Origin: Blastopirellula sediminis
GTDB lineage: Bacteria; Planctomycetota; Planctomycetia; Pirellulales; Pirellulaceae
DNA: 64,000 nucleotides
Reading direction: 5' to 3'
NCBI RefSeq assembly: GCF_020966755.1
Contig: NZ_JAJKFT010000010.1
Coordinates: 2,878,720 to 2,942,719 of the forward strand
In this document: positions 8,831-19,002 of the stretch, in pieces
How the letters are laid out: every line of letters starts with the position of its first letter
Numbering within the stretch: position 1 is the stretch's first letter
Notes under the pieces: model-generated
Databases searched by the model: none
Seen by the model: the letters and a program-made list of their open reading frames with translations, nothing else
Told to the model about the DNA's origin: nothing
Program-made: the position numbers and the translations under genes

Positions 8831-9877
8831 TTGACGTTGGAAGAACAAGATATCGATGCGGTACGCCGGCTGAACGCCGCCTACGAGCAGATCACGCGCG
8901 AACTTTCGAAGGTGATCGTCGGCCAGCAAGAGGTGGTGGAGCAGCTGTTGATTTCGCTCTTCGCCGGCGGGCATTGCCTGTTGGTCGGCGTGCCTGGTTT
9001 GGCGAAGACGCTGATGATTCGGAGCTTGGCCGAATCTCTCTCGCTCGACTTCAATCGCATTCAATTCACGCCGGACCTGATGCCGTCCGACATCACCGGC
9101 ACGGAAGTGATCCAAGAGGACAAGTCGACCGGTCAACGCGAGTACCGCTTCATCCCCGGTCCGATCTTCGCCAACGTCATCCTGGCGGACGAAATCAACC
9201 GTACGCCGCCGAAGACGCAAGCCGCGCTGCTGGAAGCGATGCAAGAGCATCAGGTGACCGCCGGCGGCCAGCGGCATCGTCTGCCGACTCCGTTCTTCGT
9301 GTTGGCGACGCAAAACCCGATCGAACAGGAAGGGACCTATCCGCTGCCGGAAGCGCAGCTCGACCGGTTCATGTTCAACGTCCAGGTCGATTACCCGTCG
9401 CAAGCGGAAGAGCTCGAGATCGTCCGCCGCACGACCGCCGATCATCATGTGCTGATCACGCCGACCCTGTCGGCCGAGGATATCGCCCAGCTGACGCACG
9501 TCGTCCGCAAGGCGCCGGTCGCCGATCATGTCGCCGAGTATGCGATCCAGCTGGTTCGCATGACGCGCAAGGGGCGTGACGAGACGCCGGACTTCGTCTC
9601 GCAATATGTGCAGTGGGGCGCTGGACCACGCGCAAGTCAGTACCTGGTGCTGGGCGCCAAGTCGCGGGCCGTGTTGCAAGGGCGAACCTTCGTCACCACG
9701 CAAGACGTGCAAGCGGTCGCGCTGCCGGTGCTGCGTCATCGGATGCGAACCAATTTTACCGCCGACGCCGAAGGGATCACGACTGATGATCTGATTCGTC
9801 GCCTTATCGAACTCGTTCCCACGGTCGCCGCCGATGAACAAGCCGACAAAGCGTTTAGATCCGCAAACGCTGGCTAA
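8831..9877 (+). CDS. MoxR-family AAA+ ATPase
   Basis: This 348-residue AAA+ ATPase has Walker A GVPGLAKT (53-60), Walker B ILADEINR and the sensor region VLATQNPIEQEGTYPLPEAQLDRF, all hallmarks of MoxR. MoxR proteins act as chaperone-like ATPases with von Willebrand A (VWA) proteins, often inserting metals or assembling complexes. The gene is followed by DUF58 and two VWA genes, the standard MoxR/Bat arrangement. The start is TTG at 8831, with a second TTG two codons later; no ATG fits. Its 3' end overlaps the DUF58 gene by 44 bp. Confidence 0.95.
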   Translation: MTLEEQDIDAVRRLNAAYEQITRELSKVIVGQQEVVEQLLISLFAGGHCLLVGVPGLAKTLMIRSLAESLSLDFNRIQFTPDLMPSDITGTEVIQEDKSTGQREYRFIPGPIFANVILADEINRTPPKTQAALLEAMQEHQVTAGGQRHRLPTPFFVLATQNPIEQEGTYPLPEAQLDRFMFNVQVDYPSQAEELEIVRRTTADHHVLITPTLSAEDIAQLTHVVRKAPVADHVAEYAIQLVRMTRKGRDETPDFVSQYVQWGAGPRASQYLVLGAKSRAVLQGRTFVTTQDVQAVALPVLRHRMRTNFTADAEGITTDDLIRRLIELVPTVAADEQADKAFRSANAG

Positions 9878-10739
9878 GCTGCATGGCTTGAGAATGCGGG
9901 CCCAGCACATCGTCGAAGGGTTCGTCTCGGGTTCGCATCGTAGTCCCTATCGCGGCTTCTCGATTGAGTTCGCCGAACACCGAGAGTACGCGCCGGGGGA
10001 TGACCTGCGCTATCTCGACTGGAAGGTCTTCGGCCGAACCGACAAGTTCTATCTGAAGCAGTACGAAGACGAAACGAACCTGATCGCCTACCTGGTCCTC
10101 GACGTCAGCGAAAGCATGACCTACGCTGGGCCAGGTTCGCCGCTGTCAAAGCTCGAATACGCCGAGTGCATCGCCGCGACGATGGCCTGGCTGACGCTCC
10201 ATCAGCAAGACGCCGTCGGCTTGGCGACGTTCGACGAAGACGTGCGGACGTTGATCGAACCGGGCAGCAGCCCAACGCAACTTCAGCAGTTTTTCGACGT
10301 GCTTGATCGAACCGAGCCGCGTCGCAAAACCTCGACCGGACCGATCTTTCATCAGCTGGCCGAACGGTTCCGCAAGCGAGGGATCGTGCTGGTGATTAGC
10401 GACTTCTTTGACGACGTCGACGCGATGATCGCCGGGCTGAAGCATTTTCGGCATCGGCGGCATGACGTGGTGCTGGTTCATTTGCTCGATCCGGCGGAAC
10501 TCGATTTTCCGTTTCAGCAGCCGACGCTGTTTCATGGGTTGGAGCAGATGCCGGAACTGCTGGTCGATCCGCAGTCGCTTCGCAAAGCCTACTTGCGTGA
10601 GATCAACGCGGCGATCGACTCGCTGAAGGCTCAGGCTCGCAGCGCCAATATCGATTACTTGCAGGTACGGACCGATCAGCCGCTCGACGTGGTGCTGAAC
10701 GCGTTTTTGTCGGGACGTATGGCTAGGATGCATTCGTAA
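9834..10739 (+). CDS. DUF58 domain protein (MoxR partner)
   Basis: The 301-residue protein carries the DUF58 signature in SPYRGFSIEFAEHREYAPGDD and LRYLDWKVFGRTDKFYLKQYEDE, then a VWA-like fold starting at VLDVSESM with a degenerate metal site. DUF58 proteins almost always follow MoxR genes, as here, with a 44-bp overlap. The protein has no signal peptide or membrane segment and is probably cytoplasmic, perhaps linking the ATPase to the membrane VWA proteins encoded next (inference). Confidence 0.93.
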   Translation: MNKPTKRLDPQTLAKLHGLRMRAQHIVEGFVSGSHRSPYRGFSIEFAEHREYAPGDDLRYLDWKVFGRTDKFYLKQYEDETNLIAYLVLDVSESMTYAGPGSPLSKLEYAECIAATMAWLTLHQQDAVGLATFDEDVRTLIEPGSSPTQLQQFFDVLDRTEPRRKTSTGPIFHQLAERFRKRGIVLVISDFFDDVDAMIAGLKHFRHRRHDVVLVHLLDPAELDFPFQQPTLFHGLEQMPELLVDPQSLRKAYLREINAAIDSLKAQARSANIDYLQVRTDQPLDVVLNAFLSGRMARMHS

Positions 10740-10752
10740 GGAAAGATCGCTC

Positions 10753-12906
10753 GTGTCGCTTTTGGCCGTCAGCCCGTTTTTGTTTTCCAGCGCCGGTATG
10801 TTGGCGTGGGGACTGGCCGCCGCTGCGCCGATCTTGATTCACCTCTGGAATCGTCGCCGTCATCGCGAGACGACCTGGGCGGCGATGCAGTATCTGATCG
10901 CGGCGATGAAGAAGAACTCGCGGCGGATTCAGATCGAGCAACTGCTGCTGCTGATCATCCGCTGTGCGATCATGCTGCTGTTTGCCCTGGCGCTGGCTGA
11001 CATCTCTTGCACGACCGGCTCGCCATTGGCCGCTTCGGCGTCGCTTGATGCGCGGCATACGGTGATCGTGATCGACGGTTCGTACAGCATGGACTATCGC
11101 GAGAATGGCCGTTCGCGGTTTGACGCTGCCAAAGAGGAAGCTCGACATATTGTCGAAGCGACTTCGCAAGGGGACGGCTATACGCTGGTCCGCATGGGCG
11201 AGCCGCCGCTGGTCGTGATTGGCGATCCTGCCTACGACGCCGGCGACGTGCTGCAAGAGATCGACGCGCTGCAGATCGCTCATAGCGGCGCCAATCTCGA
11301 AGCGACGCTCGCCGAGGTTGAAAAAATCGTGGATGGCGCCCATGAGAATCACCCGCGGCTGACTCGCTCGCGAGTGATCATGCTCAGCGACTTGCAAAAG
11401 ACGACCTGGGAAGCGGCTTCGGCGGCGACTCCCCGGTTTGAACAACTCGCGAAAAAGAGCAGCCTCAGCTTGATCGACCTGGGGCAACCGTCGACCGGCA
11501 ACGCGTTCATCGAAAGCGTGCGAATGGTCGAGCCGTTTGCGACGCTCGCGGCGCCGAGCACGTTCGAGATTGACGTCCGTCGCTTGGGAGAACTTGGCGA
11601 AGGGGGCAAGAGCGTGCGGATGTTTGTTGACGATACGCTGGTCGGTCAGCAACTGATCGACCTGTCGAGCAGCGAAGCGGCCGCCGCGCAGTTCTCGTAT
11701 CGATTTGAAAAGGTGGGGGACCACGCGGTCGAGTTTCGGCTCGACGACGACGCGCTTCCGATTGACGATCATCGCTGGATCGTCGCGTCGGCGAAGGATC
11801 AAGTTCGCGTCTTGTGCGTCGCCGGTAATCCCGGCGCGGCGAAGTTTTTGAAGTTCGCCCTCCGTCCGGATGACGCGGCTGCGGCGGCGATCGCACCGGA
11901 AGTGATCAGTCAATCGGCGCTGGTCGAAATTGATCTGACTCCTTACGCTGCGATCTTCGTCGCCGACGCCGCCCGGTTCACGGCACAAGAAGCAGGCGTA
12001 CTCGCCGAGTATGCACAAACGGGGAAGGGGATCGCTTTCTTCCTGGGGCCCGACGTTGACGCTGACAACTACAACCGGTTGCTCGGCTCAAAGGAGCATC
12101 CGCTGCTTCCGGTGGTGTTGGAAGGGGCGAGCAACGAAGGGGACTTTCGGTTTGATCCCCGCGGTTACGAACATCCGCTGGTCGAGCCCTTCCGCGGCCA
12201 GCAAGGGGGCGGGCTATTGTCGACGCCGGTGTGGCGTTACTTCCGCCTTAAGAAAAACGAAACGGCTCGGACCGCGCTCTGGTTCGATAGCGGCGATCCG
12301 GCGATTGTGCTTGGCAGCGGAGTGACCGGCGACACCGGCGAAGCGGTCGACAACGTGGCGGTGATCGCATTGCCGGCGTCGATTGCAACCGGCTCGGGAC
12401 AGCCTTGGTCGGCGCTGCCAACTTGGCCTAGCTTTCCGCCGCTGGTGCAGGAAACGCTCGCCCAAGTCGTACGCGGCGAAAGCGATCAACAGAACGTGTT
12501 GGTTGGTCAGGTGCTGCAAGGTCGACTTACCGCCAGCAGCAGCGCCGTTACCGCGGCGATGACGACTCCGCGCGGCGAAACGCAGCGTCTGGGACGACTG
12601 CCGGACGGAAGCTGGGCGTTTGACGAAACCGAAACGAGCGGCATCTATCGCTTGCAAGTGAGCGATCGCCCGAAGGAAGACGAATTGTTTGCGGTCAATT
12701 TGCGCACGGCGGAGAGCGACCTGACGCAGGTGTCGCGGGAAGAGCTGCCGCCGGTGCTGTTTCAAGCGAGCTCCGACGAAGGCGCCTATTTGGCGACCGG
12801 AATTACCGACGGGATTCCACTCTTCCGGATGCTACTGATCAGCGTGCTGGCGCTGTTGTTGTTGGAACCGATTCTTGCCTGGAAGTTTGGATCGGCCGCC
12901 CTATGA
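10753..12906 (+). CDS. BatA-type membrane protein with VWA domain
   Basis: The 717-residue protein opens with the BatA N-terminal membrane domain: two hydrophobic segments (about 12-29 and 66-84) flank WNRRRHRETTWAAMQYL. A VWA domain follows with the metal-site motif DGSYSMD near residue 111. A long beta-rich, ligand-like region comes next and a final membrane helix lies at about 691-710. The start is GTG at 10753, 13 bp after DUF58. Bat proteins in other phyla affect oxygen or stress tolerance; the role in planctomycetes is not known. The following gene overlaps by 4 bp (ATGA). Confidence 0.88.
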   Translation: MSLLAVSPFLFSSAGMLAWGLAAAAPILIHLWNRRRHRETTWAAMQYLIAAMKKNSRRIQIEQLLLLIIRCAIMLLFALALADISCTTGSPLAASASLDARHTVIVIDGSYSMDYRENGRSRFDAAKEEARHIVEATSQGDGYTLVRMGEPPLVVIGDPAYDAGDVLQEIDALQIAHSGANLEATLAEVEKIVDGAHENHPRLTRSRVIMLSDLQKTTWEAASAATPRFEQLAKKSSLSLIDLGQPSTGNAFIESVRMVEPFATLAAPSTFEIDVRRLGELGEGGKSVRMFVDDTLVGQQLIDLSSSEAAAAQFSYRFEKVGDHAVEFRLDDDALPIDDHRWIVASAKDQVRVLCVAGNPGAAKFLKFALRPDDAAAAAIAPEVISQSALVEIDLTPYAAIFVADAARFTAQEAGVLAEYAQTGKGIAFFLGPDVDADNYNRLLGSKEHPLLPVVLEGASNEGDFRFDPRGYEHPLVEPFRGQQGGGLLSTPVWRYFRLKKNETARTALWFDSGDPAIVLGSGVTGDTGEAVDNVAVIALPASIATGSGQPWSALPTWPSFPPLVQETLAQVVRGESDQQNVLVGQVLQGRLTASSSAVTAAMTTPRGETQRLGRLPDGSWAFDETETSGIYRLQVSDRPKEDELFAVNLRTAESDLTQVSREELPPVLFQASSDEGAYLATGITDGIPLFRMLLISVLALLLLEPILAWKFGSAAL

Positions 12907-15290
12907 ACGACGCATTTGACCGCTGGGTTTACTGGTTCTTCGCTGGCGACGCCGAGCTGAAGGCGGAAGGTTTGCAGTCGAGTCTGCAATGGATCGCTCC
13001 CTGGGCGCCCTGGATCACGATTGCGATTCTGGTCGGCGGCGGACTGCTGGTCGCATCGATCTACTACCGCGAACGTTCGACCAAGCAGGCCTGGTACAAA
13101 GCGACGTTGGCCGCGATGCGAATCGCGCTGGTCGCGCTCGTCCTGTTTATGCTGTACGGCTTGTCGCTGCGTCCCTTTCGGACTGATACGCCGGACCTGG
13201 TGCTGGCGCTTGACGACTCGCAAAGTATGTCGCACGTCGACGCACTTAGCGGCGAAGAAGCGTCGCAGATCGAATCGCGACTTTCGGCCGCCGGCTACAT
13301 GCAGGCGTCGCGCTGGAATCAGGGACGGACGTTGCTACTGGGCGAAGAATGGTTCGATCAGCTGAAGTCGCGGTATCGGTTGAAGGGATACTTTGTCGGC
13401 GATAGCGGACGCGCGTGGAGCGGCGACGTCGAACATTGGCCCGACATGCTGAAGACCGCCGAAGCGACTCGGCCGGCAAGCCGGTTGGGAGATAGTCTTA
13501 GCGAAATCTTCCAGCAACAGCGCGGCCGACCGACCGCGGCGGTGGTCTTGTTGACCGACGGGATCACGACCGAAGGAAAATCGCTTTCCGATGCGGCGGT
13601 CGTTGCGCGACGTCGAGGCGCCCCGCTCTTTGTGGTCGGACTTGGCAGTCGTCAGCGGCAGTTGAATGCTCGCGTCGAAGATCTCGATGTCGAACGAGCC
13701 GCGTTCGTCGGCGATCCGCTCAGTTTCAAGTTTCGCTTCGGCGCGACCGGCATGGCGGGCAAAACGGCGAAGGTGACGCTCCGCAAGAAGGATGACTCCG
13801 AGATTCTGGCCGAGAAGAACGTTTCGGTCGCGACCGACGAAATGACGCGGCAGATGGAATTGCAGTTCCGCCCGACCGAGAAAGGAGACTTCACCTTCAT
13901 CATCTCGGTCGAAGCGGGAGACGACGAAGTCGATCTGAGCGATAACGAGGCGACCGCCCAAGTCGCCGTTCGTGATGATGCGATCAAGGTGCTGCTGGTC
14001 GATTCGCAGCCGCGGTTTGAGTATCGCTATCTCAAGACGTTGTTCGAGCGGCAACTGAAGCCGATCACCGCGAGCGGCAAACCGGAGAATGCGTTTGATC
14101 TGACGGCGATTCTTCAAGATTCCGACATGGAGTATTCCGACCAGGACGCCGTCGCAGAGCGGATATTTCCCTCGAGCCAGGAAGAGCTGTTCAAGTTTGA
14201 TGTGCTGGTGATCGGCGATGCAAACCCCGCGTTTTTGAGCCGCAGCAATTTGGACCTGGTCCACAAGTTTGTAGTGGAGAAGGGGGGCGGCGTCATCTTC
14301 GTCGCCGGCGATCAGTTTTTGCCGTGGCAGTATGGCGGAACTCCGGTTGCGGCCCTCTTTCCGTTTCAAATTGAAGGCGCCCAGCGACCTTCACCGCCGC
14401 TGACCAGTTCGATCCCGGTGAAGCTCAGCAATCTGGGCGTCACTTCGCCGCCGCTGCAAGTTGGCGCCAATACCAGCGAAACGCTCCGCCGTTGGGATTC
14501 GATCAAGCAGTTGTATTGGCTGCCGGAGTTCACGTCGCTGAAGCCTGGCGCCCAGGTCTTGGCGTCGGCCCGCGATCGGTTCGATCCGCAGGGTGATCCG
14601 ATTCCGCTGCTGATGCAACAGTTCGTCGGCGGCGGGAAGGTGATGTTTCTGGCGAGCGACGATCTGTGGCGATGGGAATACCACGACCCGTTCTGGATGC
14701 AGACGGTCCGTTATTTGGCGCGAGCGTCGGTCCTGGGCGGAGGCTGGGGCGCCGAGTTGGCTGCAAGTCGCAGCGAATACGAACGGGGCGAACCGGTGCG
14801 ATTGCGGGTTCGTTTCTTCGACGACCGCAAAGCGCCGACCAGCGACCAAGGGGTAACGGTGATGATCGAACAAGCGGGGGGACGCCAACGCCGCGTGTCG
14901 CTCGCTCGCAGTTCGGGAAGCCGCGACACGTTTGAAGCGGCAATCAGCGATCTGCCGGAAGGGGAGTATCGGGCCTGGATCGCCGAACCGGTGATGTCCG
15001 ACGCCCCCGAGCAAGCGGCGACTAATTTTCGAATTGAAGCGACCGCTGGCGAAATGGCCCGGTTGGCCGCCGATTTTGATGAGCTTCGCGCCGCTGCGAC
15101 CGCCGCCGGTGGAAAGTTTTATACCTTCGCCGAGGCGACGCAGCTGCTGAAAGACCTGCCGGAGGGGCGTCAGGTGCGGATAGAAACCTTGTCGCCGATT
15201 CCGGTTTGGAATTCGTGGAAACTAGCGACCCTGTTCGTCAGTCTCATTATTGGCGAGTGGTTGTTGCGCAAACGGGGAGGGATGCTGTAA
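12903..15290 (+). CDS. Membrane VWA protein with glutamine-amidotransferase-like region
   Basis: The 795-residue protein has two N-terminal membrane segments (about 35-55 and 68-88), then a VWA domain with the metal-site motif DDSQSMS near 104. A long extracytoplasmic region contains VLLVDSQPRFEYRYLKTLFER and VLVIGDANPAFLSR, which recall the class-I glutamine-amidotransferase-like domain seen in related Bat-operon proteins. A further membrane helix lies close to the C-terminus (about 774-788). It overlaps BatA by 4 bp. I infer that the two VWA proteins form a membrane complex served by the MoxR ATPase. Confidence 0.83.
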   Translation: MNDAFDRWVYWFFAGDAELKAEGLQSSLQWIAPWAPWITIAILVGGGLLVASIYYRERSTKQAWYKATLAAMRIALVALVLFMLYGLSLRPFRTDTPDLVLALDDSQSMSHVDALSGEEASQIESRLSAAGYMQASRWNQGRTLLLGEEWFDQLKSRYRLKGYFVGDSGRAWSGDVEHWPDMLKTAEATRPASRLGDSLSEIFQQQRGRPTAAVVLLTDGITTEGKSLSDAAVVARRRGAPLFVVGLGSRQRQLNARVEDLDVERAAFVGDPLSFKFRFGATGMAGKTAKVTLRKKDDSEILAEKNVSVATDEMTRQMELQFRPTEKGDFTFIISVEAGDDEVDLSDNEATAQVAVRDDAIKVLLVDSQPRFEYRYLKTLFERQLKPITASGKPENAFDLTAILQDSDMEYSDQDAVAERIFPSSQEELFKFDVLVIGDANPAFLSRSNLDLVHKFVVEKGGGVIFVAGDQFLPWQYGGTPVAALFPFQIEGAQRPSPPLTSSIPVKLSNLGVTSPPLQVGANTSETLRRWDSIKQLYWLPEFTSLKPGAQVLASARDRFDPQGDPIPLLMQQFVGGGKVMFLASDDLWRWEYHDPFWMQTVRYLARASVLGGGWGAELAASRSEYERGEPVRLRVRFFDDRKAPTSDQGVTVMIEQAGGRQRRVSLARSSGSRDTFEAAISDLPEGEYRAWIAEPVMSDAPEQAATNFRIEATAGEMARLAADFDELRAAATAAGGKFYTFAEATQLLKDLPEGRQVRIETLSPIPVWNSWKLATLFVSLIIGEWLLRKRGGML

Positions 15291-15375
15291 CGGCATACCG
15301 CGGGGTTTTTGACTAGAAGCCCCCGTCGAAAGGCCGGTATAGTGAAGGAAATGATCCTTAAACCATAGATAGGAC

Positions 15376-18300
15376 ATGAAGCACCCGATAATTCAGCAAG
15401 TCGAACGGATCCGAAACCGCGCCATGCGGTTGGTTCGGCTGCGCGCGCTCCTTTGGTGCGTCGCGGCGCTGTTGGGGGCGATTTGCGGAATCGCACTGCT
15501 CGACTATCTAGTCCATAGCGAAGATGCCGGGACGCGATACTTCTTCTCGCTCGCTGCGTGGGGAAGCTGCATTGCGATTGTCATTTATCTGTTGCCGGCG
15601 GCCTGGAAATGGAAGCCGAGTCTGCTGTCGACGGCGCAGCGGTTGGAGTCGTTCTTTCCGCAATTCCGCGATCGGATTTCGAGCTCGCTAGAGTTTCTCG
15701 AAAGCGGCGCTTCGACCGGTTCGTTGCAGTTGCAGCGGAACGTGGTTGCGGAAACCGAAGCGGACCTGCAGAGCTACGATCTGGAAGCGGCCGTCAATCG
15801 CGATCTCTACAAGCGTGGGGCGCTGGTGGCGATTGCCGCGATCGCGGTGGCTTCGATTCTGGCGGTTGCGGCGCCACGTTACGCCCAGATCGCGATGACC
15901 CGCTTGGCGGCGCCTTGGAGCGACGCCCAGTGGCCGCGCGTCAATCAACTGCAGTTCGTCGATCCGCCGAGCAGCGTTGCGGTCGGCGAAAGCGTGTCGC
16001 TGGAAGTGATCGACGGGGGCGGAAAACTGCCGGACGGGGTGACGCTGCAAGTTGATCGGGGAGACCGAATCGAATCGCTGCCGATGGAATTCGACTTCGG
16101 CAAATCGGTGATGAAACGGACGTTGGCCAACGTCACGACCGACTTGCGTTATCGCGCCTATGGCGGCGACGACGACGCGATGTCTTGGCGGACCTTGAAA
16201 GCGGTCGATCCTCCCAGAATCATCGACGTTCAGGTGACGGTCGTTCCGCCGGAATATACCGAGTGGGAGTCGACGCCGTCGCCGCGAGTGATCCTGGCGC
16301 TGCAAGGCTCGCAAATTAACATCGCCGGCAAGGTCGATCAACCGATCGCCATGGCCCGGCTGCACCTGGAAAACTCCGAAGGGAAGCGGACCATTCCGCT
16401 GAAAGTTGGGGACGATCAGCTTTCGCTCCTTAGCGATCCGGAGCAGCCGTTCCAGTTGACCGCGTCCGGCGTTTATTGGCTGGAAGTCGAAACTTCCGGT
16501 GGACTGGTTCGAACCGAGCGGGATCGTTTTCAAGCTCGCGCCGTGCAGGACAAGACGCCGGAGCTGGTTTGGAAAAAGCCGGAAGAGAACATCTTCGTCA
16601 CGCCGACCGCTAACATCGAATTGGCGGCTGATGCGATCGACGATCTGGGACTGGCCCGCGTCCTGCTGAAGTATATGAATCTGCGGGCGACCGACGCCGG
16701 AGCGACCGAGATCGAACTGTGGACGGCGCCGGCCGACGCGCAACTAGCCAAGTCGCTCGAGTCGCTCAGCGCCAACCCGTTGCCGCCGGTCCCGGTGACT
16801 TACCAGTGGCAATTGAAAGACCTGCAAGGTTTGCAGCCGGGCGACGTGTTGGAAGCGACGTTGGTCGCCTACGACCGGAAGCCGCAAGAAGGGGTCAGCT
16901 TGCCGCGGCGAATTACGATCGTCACGCCGGAGCAGATGGAAGAGCGGATCATCGCGATGCAGCGGCGACTGATCACCCAATTGAGCGAAGCGGCCCAGGC
17001 GCAAGCCGAAGCGAGGAGCGAAACGTCGGCCGTGGAAATTGCGGCCGGCGAAGGAAAGCCGCTCGGTCCGCAAGATCGATCGCGTTTGCAAAACGCCGAA
17101 CTGCGTCAGCGCCGGGTTCGTCGCGAGATCGCCGACCCGCAAACCGGCGTCGCCTCGCAGATCAAAAAGATCCAGCGTGAGATGGAACAAAACGGGCTCG
17201 ACGATCCCGACACCAAAGAGCAGCTCGCCGCCCTGAAGGCGCAGACCGAGAAGATGGCGAGCCAGGAACTGGCCAGCATCGAGAACAAGCTGGGCGAAGC
17301 GAAACGGGACATCGAACTGCAAGAGAACGCACCTCCGGCCGAACGTGCCGAGCAAGCGTCGGAGATGCGGGGCAAACTTTCCGAGACGGTCCAGCAGCAG
17401 CGTAACGCGGAGAATCAGCTGGAAGAGATGATCTCCGGGCTGTCGCAGTGGGATACCTATCGCCGTTTCGCGCTCGACCTTCGTTCGCTGCGTGAGCGTC
17501 AGCAAGATTTGCAAGAGCGGACGAAAGAGGAGCAAGCGGCGACGATCGGCAAAACTCCCGAGAATCTTGATCCGGCCGAACGTTCGGAACGAAAACGTCT
17601 GGCGACCGATCAGGCCGACTTGGCGAATCAGCTCGATCGAATCCAATCGCGGATGCGCGAGATGGAGCAACAACTCGCGGGCAAAGAGCCGGCGGCGGCC
17701 GAAACGCTCAAAGACGCCGTCGAACAGCAGCGGCAGCAAGCGATTTCGCAAAAGATGCGAGAAGCAGGCGTCCAGCTGGCGCAGAACCAGATGGGCGAAG
17801 CGGCCAACGCGCAGTCGGAAGTCGACAAGGAGTTGGGCGAGATGCTCGACATCTTGAACAACCGCCGCGAAAACCGTTTGAAGCAACTCTCCGAGAAGTT
17901 GAAAGAGGCGGAGCAAGAGCTGAAAGAGTTGACCGCCAAGCAGAAAGGTCTGCAAGACAAGCTGAAGCAAGCGGCCAAGACGCAGGACCCACAGGAGCGC
18001 CAGCGACAACTGGAGCGTCTCTCCCAAGAGCAGAAGAACTTGCAGGAGCAAGCGGAACGGTTGGCTCGCAAGTTGGAACGCTTGCGAGCCGACAAGGCGG
18101 CCAGCGCCGTTCGCAACTCGGCGCAGAAGCTGGAGAAAGCGGCTGACAACGCCGCCAACGATGACGCGGGGGCCTCGCTGGAACAACAAGAGCAAGCCGA
18201 GCGTGATCTCGAAGACGCGCAGCAAGAGCTGGCCGAAAAACAGAAGCAGGTCGAAAAGGACCTGGCCGACGAACAGTCGCAGCGACTGCGGCAGTCGATT

Positions 18301-19002
18301 GAGTCGATGGTGACGCAGCAGAAAACGGTGGTCCGCGAGATCGACCGGCTGCGGGAGATCGTCGGCAGTCGGGCCCCGAATGAGGCCGAAGGAGAGTCAA
18401 TCCGGCTCGTCTCGCAACTGCAAAAGGGGCTGATGACGGAAACCGCAGATTTTGCTCGGACGATTTCCAAGGCGGCGGTGTTCCATCTTTCGCTGACCAC
18501 GGCGGCCGATTTGATGCGGGAAACGGCCCGCGGACTCGACGCTCGCGACCTGTCCGATCTGACGCAGCGGACCGCCGATCAGGCGGCGACGCGGCTTGAG
18601 CAACTGCTGGTCGCGATGGACGAAAGCGATGCGGAAGAGAATCAGCCGCAAAAGAACGATCAGGGGGAACAACAAGGCCAACAATCGGGCGGCGATCAGC
18701 AAGGGAATCAGGACGGAATCAGCCAGATCGCCCAGTTAAAATTGCTGAAACTGATGCAGCAGGGGGTGAATGACCTGACCGCCGAAGCGGCGGCTCGCCT
18801 GGCGAAGGAATCTCCCCCCTCGGTCGAGCTGGAAATAGAATTGGCCCGCTTGGCGAAAGAACAGGGCGACCTGGCCGAATTGGCGTTAGAATTAACAAAG
18901 CCGGCCAAGGAAGATATCTTCGAGATCGAAGAAGAAGAGAAGGAAGCCGATCCCGCCGACCAGCCGAAGGCGGACGACAAAGCTGCGGAGGAGAATCTGT
19001 AA
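15376..19002 (+). CDS. Giant membrane-anchored coiled-coil protein (DUF4175-like)
   Basis: The product has 1208 residues. Two membrane segments lie at about 24-44 and 52-73 and a third at about 151-169. A beta-rich, Ig-like region runs to about 515. After that come some 500 residues of very charged Glu/Gln/Lys/Ala heptad sequence, predicted as a long coiled coil. A Gln/Gly-rich linker sits near 1095-1115, and the C-terminus is acidic. The general plan resembles the DUF4175 proteins of proteobacteria, which also occur in MoxR/Bat-like loci; I cannot prove homology by eye. The stop overlaps the next start by one base (TAATG). It is probably a periplasmic scaffold (inference). Confidence 0.75.
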   Translation: MKHPIIQQVERIRNRAMRLVRLRALLWCVAALLGAICGIALLDYLVHSEDAGTRYFFSLAAWGSCIAIVIYLLPAAWKWKPSLLSTAQRLESFFPQFRDRISSSLEFLESGASTGSLQLQRNVVAETEADLQSYDLEAAVNRDLYKRGALVAIAAIAVASILAVAAPRYAQIAMTRLAAPWSDAQWPRVNQLQFVDPPSSVAVGESVSLEVIDGGGKLPDGVTLQVDRGDRIESLPMEFDFGKSVMKRTLANVTTDLRYRAYGGDDDAMSWRTLKAVDPPRIIDVQVTVVPPEYTEWESTPSPRVILALQGSQINIAGKVDQPIAMARLHLENSEGKRTIPLKVGDDQLSLLSDPEQPFQLTASGVYWLEVETSGGLVRTERDRFQARAVQDKTPELVWKKPEENIFVTPTANIELAADAIDDLGLARVLLKYMNLRATDAGATEIELWTAPADAQLAKSLESLSANPLPPVPVTYQWQLKDLQGLQPGDVLEATLVAYDRKPQEGVSLPRRITIVTPEQMEERIIAMQRRLITQLSEAAQAQAEARSETSAVEIAAGEGKPLGPQDRSRLQNAELRQRRVRREIADPQTGVASQIKKIQREMEQNGLDDPDTKEQLAALKAQTEKMASQELASIENKLGEAKRDIELQENAPPAERAEQASEMRGKLSETVQQQRNAENQLEEMISGLSQWDTYRRFALDLRSLRERQQDLQERTKEEQAATIGKTPENLDPAERSERKRLATDQADLANQLDRIQSRMREMEQQLAGKEPAAAETLKDAVEQQRQQAISQKMREAGVQLAQNQMGEAANAQSEVDKELGEMLDILNNRRENRLKQLSEKLKEAEQELKELTAKQKGLQDKLKQAAKTQDPQERQRQLERLSQEQKNLQEQAERLARKLERLRADKAASAVRNSAQKLEKAADNAANDDAGASLEQQEQAERDLEDAQQELAEKQKQVEKDLADEQSQRLRQSIESMVTQQKTVVREIDRLREIVGSRAPNEAEGESIRLVSQLQKGLMTETADFARTISKAAVFHLSLTTAADLMRETARGLDARDLSDLTQRTADQAATRLEQLLVAMDESDAEENQPQKNDQGEQQGQQSGGDQQGNQDGISQIAQLKLLKLMQQGVNDLTAEAAARLAKESPPSVELEIELARLAKEQGDLAELALELTKPAKEDIFEIEEEEKEADPADQPKADDKAAEENL